DNA from: Byssothecium circinans
Taxonomy: Eukaryota > Ascomycota > Dothideomycetes > Pleosporales > Massarinaceae
Direction: 5' to 3'
DNA length: 64,000 nt
NCBI GenBank assembly: GCA_010015675.1
Contig: ML976979.1
Coordinates: 307,926 to 371,925 of the forward strand
Numbering within the stretch: the stretch's first letter is position 1; every line of letters starts with the position of its first letter. Under the pieces are notes generated by a model. It worked only from the letters and a program-made list of their open reading frames with translations. It made no database searches and had not been told where the DNA came from. Shown in pieces: positions 31,436-41,584 of the stretch. Position numbers and translations under genes: made by a program.

Positions 31436-31835
31436 CGATATCTTTGACCCGGAGTCCGAACTCAAGTTGTTAGATGGCAAGATGGATATCATCCACACGG
31501 CGTTGTTTTTGCACTTGTTCAGTGAGGATATGTGTGTCAAGGCTGTGAGGAGGATTCTGAAGTTGTTCAAGGATAAAGTGGGTGTGTTGTTTATTGGGAA
31601 GCAGCTCGGATGTGTGGATTCGGGCATGATTGCAAATGGTGGGTTCAGATATAATGCGGAGTCTTTCAAGGAGATGTGGGAACGGGTGAGTGCGGAGGCT
31701 GGGATGGAGTGGAAGGTTGAGTGTTGGCTGGGAGAGGAGGATTTGTATGAGATGGCGGCGAAGACCGGGATTAGGGCACATTTCTTGCTGGAGGGTTCTA
31801 GATGGTTGAGTTTTAGTGTGAGGAGGATAAAGTGA

Positions 31836-33420
31836 TTGGCAGGCTTATTATGTGCTTGAGGGGGCGGCCGTGAATGGTGGTGGTTGTTGGTAGCTTGAGG
31901 AGTAATGGTTAGCAGTCCGCTTGTCAGTTGTACTCAAGATTAGATGCACGCGAATTAGGTGTCTTATTGTTGGACTACCATTTTTATTGCTAGCTGATGC
32001 ATGTACCTGGGGTCTTGCTTCTAATTTGTATCAGCTTGTTCAACACTTCCGCAAAATAGAGAGTCGATCTAACTCGGCACCTCAAGAAGGCACTTTCCCT
32101 CCTTCTCTCTCCCTTATCACCAACGGCATATCGCCAAGCCCCTTCAAGCAAGTCTCACCACCAAGTATTTCCAAGCCTCTCTTGCAAGCCATAACACAGT
32201 GTTTCAAAACTTTACCTCAGCCTTCGATATATCAACGGCGCCCGAAGACGGCTCTACACAACTGACACATGCAAGTAATAGAACACGTTTCGATTCGGAC
32301 TTTTCTTCTCGCTAGGGTCGAGCGAAACATGTACAACTTCGATAAGCGTTTTCTGGAATCTGGGTACGATATCGAGGGTTAGGGATAAGGTTCATGCCAT
32401 GTGTAGACAGGTGATGATTTAAGGAAGTTTGGGTATTCTGTGATGTGGGATACCAATATGGAGAGTAGCGTAAAAAGTGCCAGTGTTTATAAAGTTGCTG
32501 GAACGTTGCAAGCTGAGCTGGGAGAGAGCCAAGTCAGTGGCGTCGGCGATGGTTTCAGTAACACTTGATTTGGAGGTTGGGTACCCATGCTGCCTCGTAC
32601 CTAGCCTTTGTTAACTCCACCGTAAAGTCCGCCATCACTATTCTCTCCGGGAAAACATGGTCTCCGTAAAAATCTAACCCACATTTTCTGTTGATCGGAA
32701 GAAGCACCTGATGAAAAGAAAACAAGAATGGGTTTAGCTCTGTCAGCCTTGAGACGCGAATAGCATAAACAGCGCTTGCTCGCTGCGACTCGAATTGTGT
32801 GGCGTCGGAATATGATACATCCGAGCACTTTGCACCTCAGAACTTGGTGTACGCTAATTCGCCCAGAAGCCTCCCTTTGGGCTTTCTGCTTGCTGCAAGT
32901 CTGGAATTAGGCAATGGCACGAGATCAGTGCATGGTCGGGGACTGCGGCGTTAAGATCTGTGCTCTGCCGTCATCCATTGATGGAGATTTTGCAAGAGGT
33001 CCCTGGTGCGAATTTCGTGCGGTGGTCCTCGATTCACTCCTTCCTGTCTCATTGTTGCTCGGCCGCTCATATAAATACGTGTATATAGACGTGAAGAGCT
33101 GTACGAGCGGCTATTTGTGCTTGTTTGACTCTTTCGATCTTCCCCACTTCGAGTCGCTGCATCTCTACCGAGACTGATTAGCGTCGGCCGCATCACTGCA
33201 ATAATGGTCGAACGGCGCCGGCGGTCCAGCGCTGCTGAAGACACCGCTGAAGAGGTGCAGACACCACTGTTAGAAAACATGGTCGTCGGCGTGCCTCCTG
33301 TGTTCGGGGGTTTGACGAGAGAAATCAACCAGCTGGTGGAACAGCCTCTGCTCGGTCCGAAGACGGAGTTTCCAACGCGCACGTTTCTTCGCGACAGCCG
33401 AGCAGTATAGTTGCTGACGT
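31836..33420. other. Intergenic, no confident gene
   Basis: About 1.6 kb. A plus-strand frame at 33204-33410 (MVERRRRSSAAEDTAEEVQT) directly precedes the phosphodiesterase gene and could be an upstream open frame or an unrecognised 5' exon, but I found no donor giving an in-frame joint. A plus-strand frame at 31921-32265 has a hydrophobic start but no domain. Confidence 0.4.
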
Positions 33421-34485
33421 ATGATAGCTAACTTTGCGTTTGCTCGTAAAGATGTCTCCGGCATTCGGAAACCGCAGGCTATTGCCCATCGAGGGTATAA
33501 AGCAGAGTTCCCGGAGAACACGATGGGAGCTTTCCGCGGAGCCGTGGAGGTTGGAGCAGAGGCACTTGAGACGGACATTCACCTGTCCAAAGACGGAGTG
33601 GTCGTTTTGTCCCATGTATGTATTCGGGTCTTCGTCTCGATGTAGCAGGCTGACGTTTAATAGGACGCGAACCTGAAAAGGTGCTTTGGCCGGGAGGAGA
33701 AGATCATTGACTGCGACTATGAATTTTTGAGCAAGCTGAAGACTCTCAAGGAACCACATGAGTCGATGCCGCGTCTGATAGACTTGCTGGAGTATCTTGC
33801 ACAGCCGGGATTGGAAGACATCTGGGTGCTGCTCGATATCAAGGTATGCTGCCCTTTGCGGTGACTCTTTTTATCAACTAAGAGGACATAGTTGGACAAT
33901 AACGCCGACGACGTGATGCGACTCATAGCCAGCACCATCTTTAGCGTCTCTCCTTCGCCGACCCGGCCGTGGCAGTCACGCATAGTGCTCGGATGCTGGG
34001 CGGCAAAGTATCTCTCGCTCTGCTCTCGATATCTGCCCGGCTTCTCCATCTCTCACATCGGCTTCTCAATCCTCTACGCCACGCACTTCTTCACCGTCCC
34101 CAATGTTTCCTTCAACATGCTTCAGGCTGTCCTCATGACGCCATGGGGCCGAGCCTTCACGCGCAAGGCTCAGTATGATAAGCGGCCGGTATTTGCTTGG
34201 ACGGTGAACGAGGAACGGCGCATGCGGTGGGATATCCGTCATGGGCTGGATGGAGTCATTACGGATGACCCGAAGTTGTTTCTAGAGGTACGCCGGGGCT
34301 GGCATGAGAGCACAAAGGACGGGCCTGGCTTGGGATTGCTGATGTGGCTGAACGTGTACTGGGTCAATTTCCTCGCCGTCGTCTTTGGGGTCCTGTTCCA
34401 TTTCAAGTTTGGCTGGAGCGATAGGAAGCAGCTGGTGCGATTGAAGGGTGCGGACGTGGATAGACGGTTTAGAAGCAAGCATTAG
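33421..34485 (+). CDS. Glycerophosphodiester phosphodiesterase family protein (Pgc1-like)
   Basis: Three exons: 33421-33615, 33664-33843, 33892-34485; both introns 48 bp; 322 residues. Start [19 protein letters not shown] is the most likely. The GDPD barrel motifs are present: [15 protein letters not shown] (catalytic His plus metal ligands), [19 protein letters not shown] (E-x-D and the second His), then [16 protein letters not shown] and [22 protein letters not shown]-terminal hydrophobic segment ([20 protein letters not shown]) suggests membrane anchoring, as in yeast Pgc1, a phosphatidylglycerol-specific phospholipase C of mitochondria and lipid droplets. Substrate is by analogy. Confidence 0.9.
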
Positions 34486-34678
34486 ACTGTTTTCTTAGCA
34501 TAGCAGAGAATTACCTCCAATCAACGTCTTGAGAAGAGAACTTGCTCCATGAACGATGATGGTAGGATGAAAGCTAGGGAGAAGCTGTGATATATGAGGC
34601 CACTGCGGCCCGTGCACAACCTTCAACAACGCGTCTTCCTTCCCCGCAACGCGTCTCAACCCACCAACCCACAACACC

Positions 34679-36309
34679 ATGCCACGGCAAGTCTGCTACT
34701 CCACGTGCTTTATATCCAGTCTGACATGTGGATAGAGAAATAATAACACTGCAGGCCGGCCAGTGCGGAAACAGCGGTACGTCAGTCCTTCAGTCCCACC
34801 CCACATCATTTCCCAATCGCAAAAACGGGAAATGGGAACACGCGATTCTGCGAATGAAGATAAATCAACTGACCTGCTTTAGTCGGCCAGCAGTTCTGGC
34901 AGCAGCTCTGCCAAGAACACGGCATCAACGCAGACGGTAATCTCGAAGACTTCGCGACTGAAGGCGGTGACCGCAAAGACGTATTCTTCTACCAGTCCGA
35001 CGACACTCGCTACATCCCACGAGCCATTCTCCTCGACCTAGAGCCTAGAGTACTCAACTCTATCCAGTCCAGCGCGTACAAGAACATTTACAATCCCGAG
35101 AACTTCTACATTCACAAGGATGGTACCGGCGCGGGAAATAACTGGGGAATGGGGTACAGCATGGGCGAGCAGGTCCAGGAAGAGATCATCGACATGATTG
35201 ATCGCGAGGCGGACGGATCGGATTCACTGGAGGGCTTCATGCTGCTGCATTCTATTGCAGGAGGTACTGGCTCGGGTCTGGGGTCTTTCATGCTGGAGAG
35301 ACTGAACGACAGGTTTCCAAAGAAGCTGATTCAGACGTACAGCGTGTTTCCCAATACACAGGACGGAGATATCGTAGTGCAGCCGTACAACAGCTTGCTA
35401 AGCATGAGGCGGTTGACGCAGAATGCTGACTCGGTCGTAAGTGTACCTCTCCGCCATACGAGGAACAATGTTAATGGTTCAGGTGGTCCTCGACAACGGC
35501 GCACTCTCCCGCATCGCAGCCGACAGGCTGCACGTCCAAAACCCGTCTTTCCAGCAAACTAACCAGCTCGTCTCGACCGTCATGTCCGCCAGTACAACCA
35601 CACTCCGCTACCCAAGCTACATGCACAACGACCTCGTCGGTATCGTAGCATCGCTGATCCCAACGCCTCGCTGCCACTTCTTATCCACGTCCTACACACC
35701 CTTCTCCGGCGAGAACGTCGAACAGGCAAAGACAGTCCGTAAGACGACCGTGTTGGACGTTATGAGGCGATTGCTGCAGCCTAAGAACCGGATGGTGTCT
35801 ACGAATCCAACCAAGAAGAGCTGCTACATGTCCATTCTAAACATCATCCAAGGAGAGGCGGATCCGACAGATGTACGTAATCTCATATCATGATACACCA
35901 CACATCACCTAATATACTTCAGGTCCACAAATCCCTGCTACGTATCCGGGAACGCCGTCTCGCTACGTTCATCCCCTGGGGCCCAGCCTCAATTCAAGTC
36001 GCTCTTACTCGCAAATCACCCTACGTCACATCATCACACCGCGTCTCTGGTCTCATGCTTGCCAATCATACCGGCATCGCTACCCTCTTCAAACGCATCG
36101 TGGTCCAGTACTCCGCTCTTCGTAAACGAAACGCCTTCTTGGAAAGCTACAAGCGGGAACAACCATTCAGGGATGGGCTGGGTGAATTTGACGAAGCTAA
36201 AGAGGTGGTACAGAACTTAATCGATGAGTATCAAGAGGCGGAGGATCTAGATTATTTGAGCAAAGAAGGGCCGCCGGCGGAGGAGGGAGAGGATAAACGG
36301 GTTGGTTGA
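34679..36309 (+). CDS. Gamma-tubulin
   Basis: Five exons: 34679-34686, 34736-34776, 34883-35436, 35483-35872, 35923-36309; 459 residues, normal length. Nucleates microtubules in the gamma-tubulin complex at spindle pole bodies. The first exon is 8 bp and the first intron (34687-34735) starts GCAAGT, a GC-AG intron. Only this joint gives [15 protein letters not shown], the universal start of the family. Other motifs: the tubulin signature [49 protein letters not shown], and [20 protein letters not shown] across the last intron. The tail is acidic (EEGEDKRVG). The remaining introns are canonical GT-AG. Confidence 0.97.
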
Positions 36310-36770
36310 GGGGGCAAGTGATGTTTTGTGTTTGTAGGGTTGATATTGGGTATTTAGTTGGAGTGGCGTTGAGAGGCGGCGTTTTGGACGGCGAAATGAC
36401 TAGCTGGCGGGACTTTACCAATGATACCAATTCTCCGCTACCCTTCAAAATTGGCCTTTTCATACGAGTTACTGACCTGCTGTGTGCCAATTGACACGTA
36501 CGTGTGCCAGGACGATGAGACCTTGGAAGCTCTCACAAACACACCATGCATGCAGAAACGTCTAATGAACTTCACAAGTTATTCATTTCAATATTCCACT
36601 ACGAATTGACATCCCTTCATGCCATAGAAACGCCAAATCATGCACCACATATGCCCACTGCCAATGCCAGAATAATTATACACTATCCCACCCTCTGATC
36701 ATGGTACTCGTACAAGAAGGCCATCAACCCAGTGCTTCACTCGCAAGAGCCTCGTCGAGGGACCATCCGC
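36310..36770. other. Convergent 3' region, no gene
   Basis: About 460 bp between the convergent gamma-tubulin and small mitochondrial-type genes; short frames only. Confidence 0.55.
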
Positions 36771-37017
36771 TCAAGCACCACGTCCACCCCGCTCATCCTG
36801 CATACCAATGGCCGGGTCAGGAGCCTCGGGATGTTCCTTCTTCGCCTTCGATTTCCCCCCAGCCGAGTCCTTGCCTTCTGTTGCGTGGCCGCCGGTGCCG
36901 GACGCGTGTGCACTGCTGTATGTGAATATTAGAGACCGAAAAGCAATCAGATAGACAACATGCACAGTCGCCATGGGTCGGGTGTCGGGGGTTGGCTTGT
37001 GTGCGATGAGGATAGAA

Positions 37018-37048
<31 letters not shown>

Positions 37049-37295
37049 CTTACTCCATAGCGTTCTTCGCGTTCGCGGATTGGACGTCTAGCCTATCTTC
37101 CTTCTTGGACGCGGATTCTTGATCTTTCGCTTTCGTGTCTTCGTTTGCTGCTGCGAGGGCGCGGGACGAGAGCGTGAAGTGGCGTATTGAGGAACGAGGG
37201 AGGCGCGTGGGGGTATTTGTGGAGGCGCGGAGGAGTTGGCTGGATATTGAGGCGCTGCGGCGGTAGAAGGTGAGGAATTCTGAGGGGGAGGACAT
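36771..37295 (-). CDS. Small conserved fungal protein, probably mitochondrial
   Basis: Two exons: 37054-37295 and 36771-36915; 138-bp intron; 128 residues. Start MSSPSEFLTFYRRSASISSQ. The N-terminal about 50 residues are rich in Arg, Ser and Ala without acidic residues apart from an early Glu, a good mitochondrial targeting sequence (LLRASTNTPTRLPRSSIRHF). The rest is hydrophilic and Lys/Glu/Gly-rich, ending in the block HPEAPDPAIGMQDERGG, which I recognise as conserved in uncharacterised fungal proteins. No enzymatic domain. The intron contains a CG/AG microsatellite immediately after the donor. Confidence 0.72.
37019..37048. repeat. Compound microsatellite (CG)7(AG)8
   Basis: Seven CG units followed by eight AG units, located inside the intron of the small mitochondrial-type gene, five bases from its donor. 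Likely length-variable between strains. Confidence 0.97.
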
Positions 37296-37729
37296 TGTGG
37301 ATTGGTGGTTCTCGTTCTTTGCTCTTCGGGTATGTGGGATGGATTGTAGAGTGGTTTGGGGAATTGATGGAATGGATGGAGAGCAGATGTTCTCGGAGGG
37401 AGTCTTTGAATTGGAATAGGGGAGTGTGAAGGGGAAAGTGGAGGTTTGTGTCGCATCATATGAGAGCGGGAGATATGGATGACATGTGGAACGCATAATG
37501 ACGACATGCGTTAACTGGTTGATGGAGCTTGAGCGGGTACCTACCCTAGCCGGAAGGGGATGCGGGGGCGGGGTACGAAGCCGCGGGTCGTATGTACGTA
37601 CCTTAGATTTTTTGATCATCGCCGCACATCGATCACGGCCGCGGCTTTCATGATCTGCCGACACACATCGCCGGATCGTTCTGCTATATGAGAAACGTGT
37701 GTTCGGCGGTGGTAGACGCAGTCGCAGCT
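37296..37729. promoter_or_regulatory. Divergent promoter region
   Basis: A 434-bp interval between the start codons of the leftward mitochondrial-type gene and the rightward Pcc1 gene; presumed shared promoter. No specific sites assigned. Confidence 0.4.
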
Positions 37730-38171
37730 ATGCCAGACCAAACTCAACCCCAATCCCAAACCGCACAAGAAGAAGATAAATTCCCTTGTAAACTGTACGC
37801 CTCCAACCCTCCCGTCCACTTCCCTCTAAAAGTACAAATGGCACTGACACCCGTAAAGCACAATCAATATTCCCTTCCCTACCGCACACCTCGCACAAAC
37901 AGCTCTCCGCGCCCTCGCCGTCGACGTAGAACCCTCGCCGCTCGTCAAGCGCTCCTTCGCCCTTACGACTCCGCCCGAAACAGATGAGAAAAAAGTTCTC
38001 CGGGTTGATTATGCGGCGGATACGAATCGGATGCTTAGAGTTGCCGTAAATGGGTTCTTTGAGAGTGTTGGCGTTGTCGTGGGGGTTATGAGGGAGTTGG
38101 ATGTTGATGTTTTTGAGGGTGAGGTTGAGGGGGGGTTGGAAGGCGTACAAGGGTTGGAGATTAAGGGGTAA
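37730..38171 (+). CDS. pcc1: KEOPS/EKC complex subunit Pcc1
   Basis: Two exons: 37730-37794 and 37859-38171; 64-bp intron with branch CACTGAC; 125 residues. Pcc1 is the small dimerising subunit of the KEOPS complex, which makes the t6A modification of tRNA and affects telomeres and transcription. The splice joint gives KFPCKLTINIPFPTAHLAQ, the first beta strand. Then come ALRALAVDVEPSPLVKRSF and the signature ADTNRMLRVAVNGFFESVGV, followed by VMRELDVDVF. The N-terminal 20 residues are Gln-rich. Length and motif order fit LAGE3/Pcc1 proteins. No other KEOPS gene is in the window. Confidence 0.92.
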
Positions 38172-39012
38172 AGTTTGCGGTTCTAAGAGGGTGAATTAAT
38201 AGTGTTCATGGACACGGGACAGGGTTGGGAGCATAAGAGATGGGGATAGGTAGGGTTCATATGAGGGGAAAAGCTGTGGCTTGGAGAGAATTTTCTCGCA
38301 GGAAGAACGGACAAAAGTGCAGTTGACCAAGCAGCTGAGAATGCAGCATTGTGCTTGTGAAGGCTAAGAGAGGACAATAATCAAGTTGGCGGAACTTCAT
38401 TCAGTGGATGTAGTCCTCGGGAATTGGTGCAATAGGGTGTAGAAGAAGTCAAGGAAGCCCCAGGATGTGAGTGCCGATGAGAACCAAAAAAGGGAAGAAA
38501 TAGGGAGAATCGAACCCACGCTCTTCTGAGAAGCAAAATTTCGCAAAATAAAGCACCCACATACCAAGTTTACACCAGTTAGAAGGCTGAGACACAGTCA
38601 ACCAACTGAACCAGAATCCGAACAAAGGTAGATGTAACACGCCTTCGAAGTCCTGATATGCCGCACTTTATTAAGAATTAGAGGTTATTATTAAATATAT
38701 ATACCACACTTTTTTGAGAGTTTACTAGAATTTGAAATACTGTGTGCACGTATACCTTGATAGCGGGGTGCAAACGCGCGTAGAAGCCATCTTGCAAGCA
38801 GATGCATATAGCACTATCAAGCCGTTGCTTTTTCCTCACAACCACATGCAAGATCTTTAGATCAAAGTTACAACCACATATCTTACTCATCACATTCGAA
38901 CCGATCACAGCCAGCCAATCAGATTCAGGCCTACGATGACGCGATTTCTAGCTTGAAAGTTTGCGTTTCGAAGTCCTACAAACCAACACTGCGGAAGAAT
39001 TTCCCTGAAATC
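38172..39012. other. Intergenic, tRNA-like relic only
   Basis: About 840 bp. On the minus strand near 38490-38600 there is a B-box-like GGTTCGATTCTC, an A-box-like TGGTTCAGTTGG and a T6 tract, but no acceptor stem forms. It is AT-rich from about 38660 to 38720. No protein gene seen. Confidence 0.45.
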
Positions 39013-39882
39013 ATGGTAAGGTGGAAGTTTATAGTCTTCTAGAGAAGGAGTAGGCTAACATGATTGGTGAGTGCCTAGGTCCATGCCGATGCGTCCAGCT
39101 TTGCCGAGGGCTTGAGCAAGAAGGAGGTGTATGCTCAGGTACTTGAACAGGCAAAGACTCTGTTTGAGGGGCAGAGGAATTGGGTGGGTTGCTCTGTTCA
39201 TTACCTCTGGGGTTATACTGACATTTGTGTAGGTCTGGTACGCTTGCATTTTACCTCTCATACCATACCACCACATCTGCGCTCCAACACTATACGCAAC
39301 GCTAAACTCATTACCAAAATACATAACCCCTCTAACAAAACTCCCACAGCAACTTCTCAAACACAGCCTCCCTCCTCTGGCACGCCTACCACTCGCTCCC
39401 CTCCCCCTCCTCCGCCGTCAACTGGTCAGGCTTCTACTTCGTCGATCCTCTCAACCCTTCTCAACTCATTCTCGGTCCCTTTTTCGGCCAGGTGGCTTGC
39501 CAGACCATTGCGTTTGGACGAGGTGTCTGTGGCGCCGCGGCGAAGGAGGCGAAGACGCAGTTGGTGAGGGATGTAGAGGCGTTTCCGGGGCATATTGCTT
39601 GTGATGGGGCGAGTCGGAGTGAGATTGTTGTGCCCATTGTTAAGGGTGGGAAGGTATGTGCTATGTTTCGCTTAAGTTAAGGCGGTTTGGATGGAGGGGG
39701 GAAGGGGGGGGCGAGAAGAGGAGTGGATGGAAGGCAAAGACATGCGTGAGGAGTCGCTGACGTTGGTGTAGGTTGTGGCAATCATTGATGTTGACTGTGC
39801 GGAGTTGAATGGGTTTACGGAAGAGGATCAGGCTGCATTGGAAGAATTAGCTGAATTGCTGGCACAGTCCTGCGACTTTTAA
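39013..39882 (+). CDS. Free methionine-(R)-sulfoxide reductase (GAF domain)
   Basis: Five exons: 39013-39015, 39079-39183, 39233-39237, 39350-39653, 39772-39882; 175 residues. The first exon is the ATG alone and the third is only 5 bp. The joints give M-VHADASSFAEGLSKKEVY, then FEGQRNW-V-CNFSNTASLLW, matching the family start. GAF-fold landmarks are NWSGFYFVDP, GPFFGQVACQTIAFGRGVCG and HIACDGASRSEIVVPI. These contain the three cysteines of the fRMsr catalytic/resolving set, followed by VVAIIDVDC. The enzyme reduces free Met-R-SO with thioredoxin and protects against oxidative damage. Full length for the family. Confidence 0.92.
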
Positions 39883-40076
39883 GGCTACTGTGATCATGGA
39901 AGCTCAGGAAGGAAGGACCGAAATGATAGCAACCAGCTACTGTCATTGCTGTTTGAGAGATCCGACGAACCATGTTTACACGTACGCTCAATGCCTTCAG
40001 ACGTTATAATGTTTAGCTAAACTTTCAACATCCATTTGTACATACATCATCCCTCGCACACATACTCCTCTCCCTT

Positions 40077-40824
40077 TCACCGCCCCTGCCGCAAAATTTC
40101 CACCCCGAAACCCTCATTCCTCTCCTTACCGCACCGAACCACCAACCACCAACTATCCATCCCTTTAAAATGCCTAGCAAGTTTCAAGAACACCGATTTG
40201 TCTTCCACTGTCGAGTGACCAGACCAATTATGCACAACGTGCTTAACTGCTGGTCCTGATCCATCACCTATGCCGCCCTCGAGTTGTCTGAGCAGCCTTC
40301 CAATAAATAGTGTGATTTTGCCCTTGTCTGAGTGACTCCGACCGTTCTGTGGCAGGCCGAGACAGTGCATGTATCCAGGGGATAAGGCGTCGAGTTTGCG
40401 AAGGAAGGACATGGCGTGCATGGGGGGTGGGGGGAGAGGTATCAGATGGTGTGAATCTTGGGAGCTGGATCGTGAGGCTGCTCAAATGCATGTATAGTAA
40501 TGCTATGAATGGATCGTCCCTTGCGTAAATCGCCCCAGGTCCACTGTCCCGCTCGACTCTTAGATTCAAAACATCGCCCAACTTATGCGGGGTGTCAAAA
40601 GTGATGTTTGCGTACGACGACTTGGACGTGCGGTCCTGTACCGAACGTAGAAAGGCGAACATAAGTTTGATAATCTCGGGCTCGAGCTCGCTGCGTATGT
40701 ATTTGCAGGAGTAGAGGAGCCCGGTGAACTGGGTGGCGGGTGAGGAGAGCGGGATGTTGGGGATGAGGTAGAAGTAGATGCGGAGACGGAGTTCGGGGGG
40801 TAGACTGAGGAGGTGGGGAGACAT
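40077..40824 (-). pseudogene. F-box-like fungal protein gene with frameshift at a poly-C tract
   Basis: The first part starts MSPHLLSLPPELRLRIYFYL, the F-box-like opening found in many fungal proteins of unknown role, and reads well to about 40430 (SSLTIQLPRFTPSDT). The coding signal then moves to another frame (MSFLRKLDALSPGYMHCLGL to EGFGVEILRQGR, stop at 40077). The switch coincides with a C6AC6 tract near 40420-40434 on the minus strand. No intron with usable splice sites fits there. Either a homopolymer sequencing error or a true frameshift; if an error, the protein would be about 248 residues. Role unknown; F-box proteins can link substrates to SCF ubiquitin ligases. Confidence 0.62.
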
Positions 40825-41161
40825 TGTAGATATTCAGAGGGTTTGGATGGTGGATCGGAAAGATATGAGTTCGAGTTAGAGGGAGTGTTGGTGATATGTG
40901 CATACTTTCGTGCAGTGTGTGAGCCAGATTAAGGCAGCCACAATTCTACAGAACCCCCGCCATTCGTATCACCACAACCTTATCCAATCTCATTTGCTCT
41001 CCTCTCAACTTTGGGCATCATCGCAGTCTTGGGCGTTCATTGAAGCCCGTCCAGATCAGGCAAACAACACCTTCGTCACGTGCGCGCTCGCCGCCTGCGG
41101 GCCCAACATCGAATCGCAACTCTGGTTCGAACGTTCGTCCACAACATCGCGCAACCCCACC
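40825..41161. promoter_or_regulatory. Divergent promoter region, F-box-like / FAM32A
   Basis: A 337-bp interval between divergent starts. The plus-strand frame is open from 40898, but its first 88 codons look like untranslated leader rather than protein. Confidence 0.4.
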
Positions 41162-41584
41162 ATGCCATCCTCCGACTACACAACCGGCGGCGGCGGTGCC
41201 CTAAAACTAAAGGGCACCCCTGGCATCGACAAAAAGAAAAAGAAAAAGCGGCCGAAACCGTCCACCGAAGCCTCCACCTCCGCGTCCACCACCGCCGCCA
41301 CCGAGCCCTCGGACTCCAAATCACCCTCACATACACCGTGTCGCGCCATCTCACCCGACGCCGCCGAGCGCGAAATCAGGGAAGCTAGTAGAGATCAAGG
41401 GCGAGGGGGAGAAAGGCAGAAAACGGAAGCGGAGAAACGGCACGATGAGATGCGCAGGAAACGGTTGGAAGAGCGGTTGAGGAGGGAGGGTGTTAAGACG
41501 CATAAGGAGAAGGTGGAAGAGTTGAATAAGTATTTGAGCGGGTTGAGCGAGCATCACGACATGCCGAAGATTGGACCTGGATAA
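41162..41584 (+). CDS. FAM32A/DUF1754 family nuclear protein
   Basis: A 140-residue single-exon gene. Start chosen at MPSSDYTTGGGGALKLKGTP because FAM32A proteins begin within a few residues of the LKLKG motif; an in-frame upstream ATG at 40898 would add an unsupported leader. After LKLKG comes a lysine tract (DKKKKKKRPK), then a Ser/Thr-rich linker and the conserved C-terminal helix EKRHDEMRRKRLEERLRREG. The family hallmark THKEKVEELNKYLSGLSEHH ends in DMPKIGPG. FAM32A associates with the catalytic spliceosome in other eukaryotes and stabilises 3' splice-site choice; the role here is by homology. Confidence 0.9.
   Translation: MPSSDYTTGGGGALKLKGTPGIDKKKKKKRPKPSTEASTSASTTAATEPSDSKSPSHTPCRAISPDAAEREIREASRDQGRGGERQKTEAEKRHDEMRRKRLEERLRREGVKTHKEKVEELNKYLSGLSEHHDMPKIGPG

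Larger units (their letters stand above)
27788..31835 (+). pseudogene. SAM-dependent methyltransferase gene disrupted by a hAT insertion
   Basis: Exons 27788-27919, 27988-28008 and 28067-28332; the last is interrupted at 28333 and the frame resumes at 31436-31835. Leaving out the element and one 8-bp target copy, the pieces total 819 bp, a 272-codon frame. Start is MQEAGTKPPVWLAEVKS. The Rossmann glycine motif YLDLGCCVGQDIRKLVYDG, then NTYGCDLES, lies left of the insertion; DIIHTALFLHLFS and the family's C-terminal strands lie to the right. This matches fungal small-molecule methyltransferases seen in secondary metabolism, substrate unknown. Neither flank shows a stop or frameshift, so the insertion looks recent. 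The truncated left product would lack the second half of the fold and should be inactive. Confidence 0.9.

Noticed and set aside
33204..33410. 68-codon frame as first exon of the phosphodiesterase gene
   Set aside because: No donor gives an in-frame joint with a credible branch point, and known homologues start near the KPQAIAHRG block.
38485..38605. Possible intron-containing tRNA on the minus strand
   Set aside because: A-box-like, B-box-like and T6 terminator sequences are present, but the acceptor stem does not pair, the T-stem has a mismatch and no anticodon loop with U33 forms. At best a tRNA relic.
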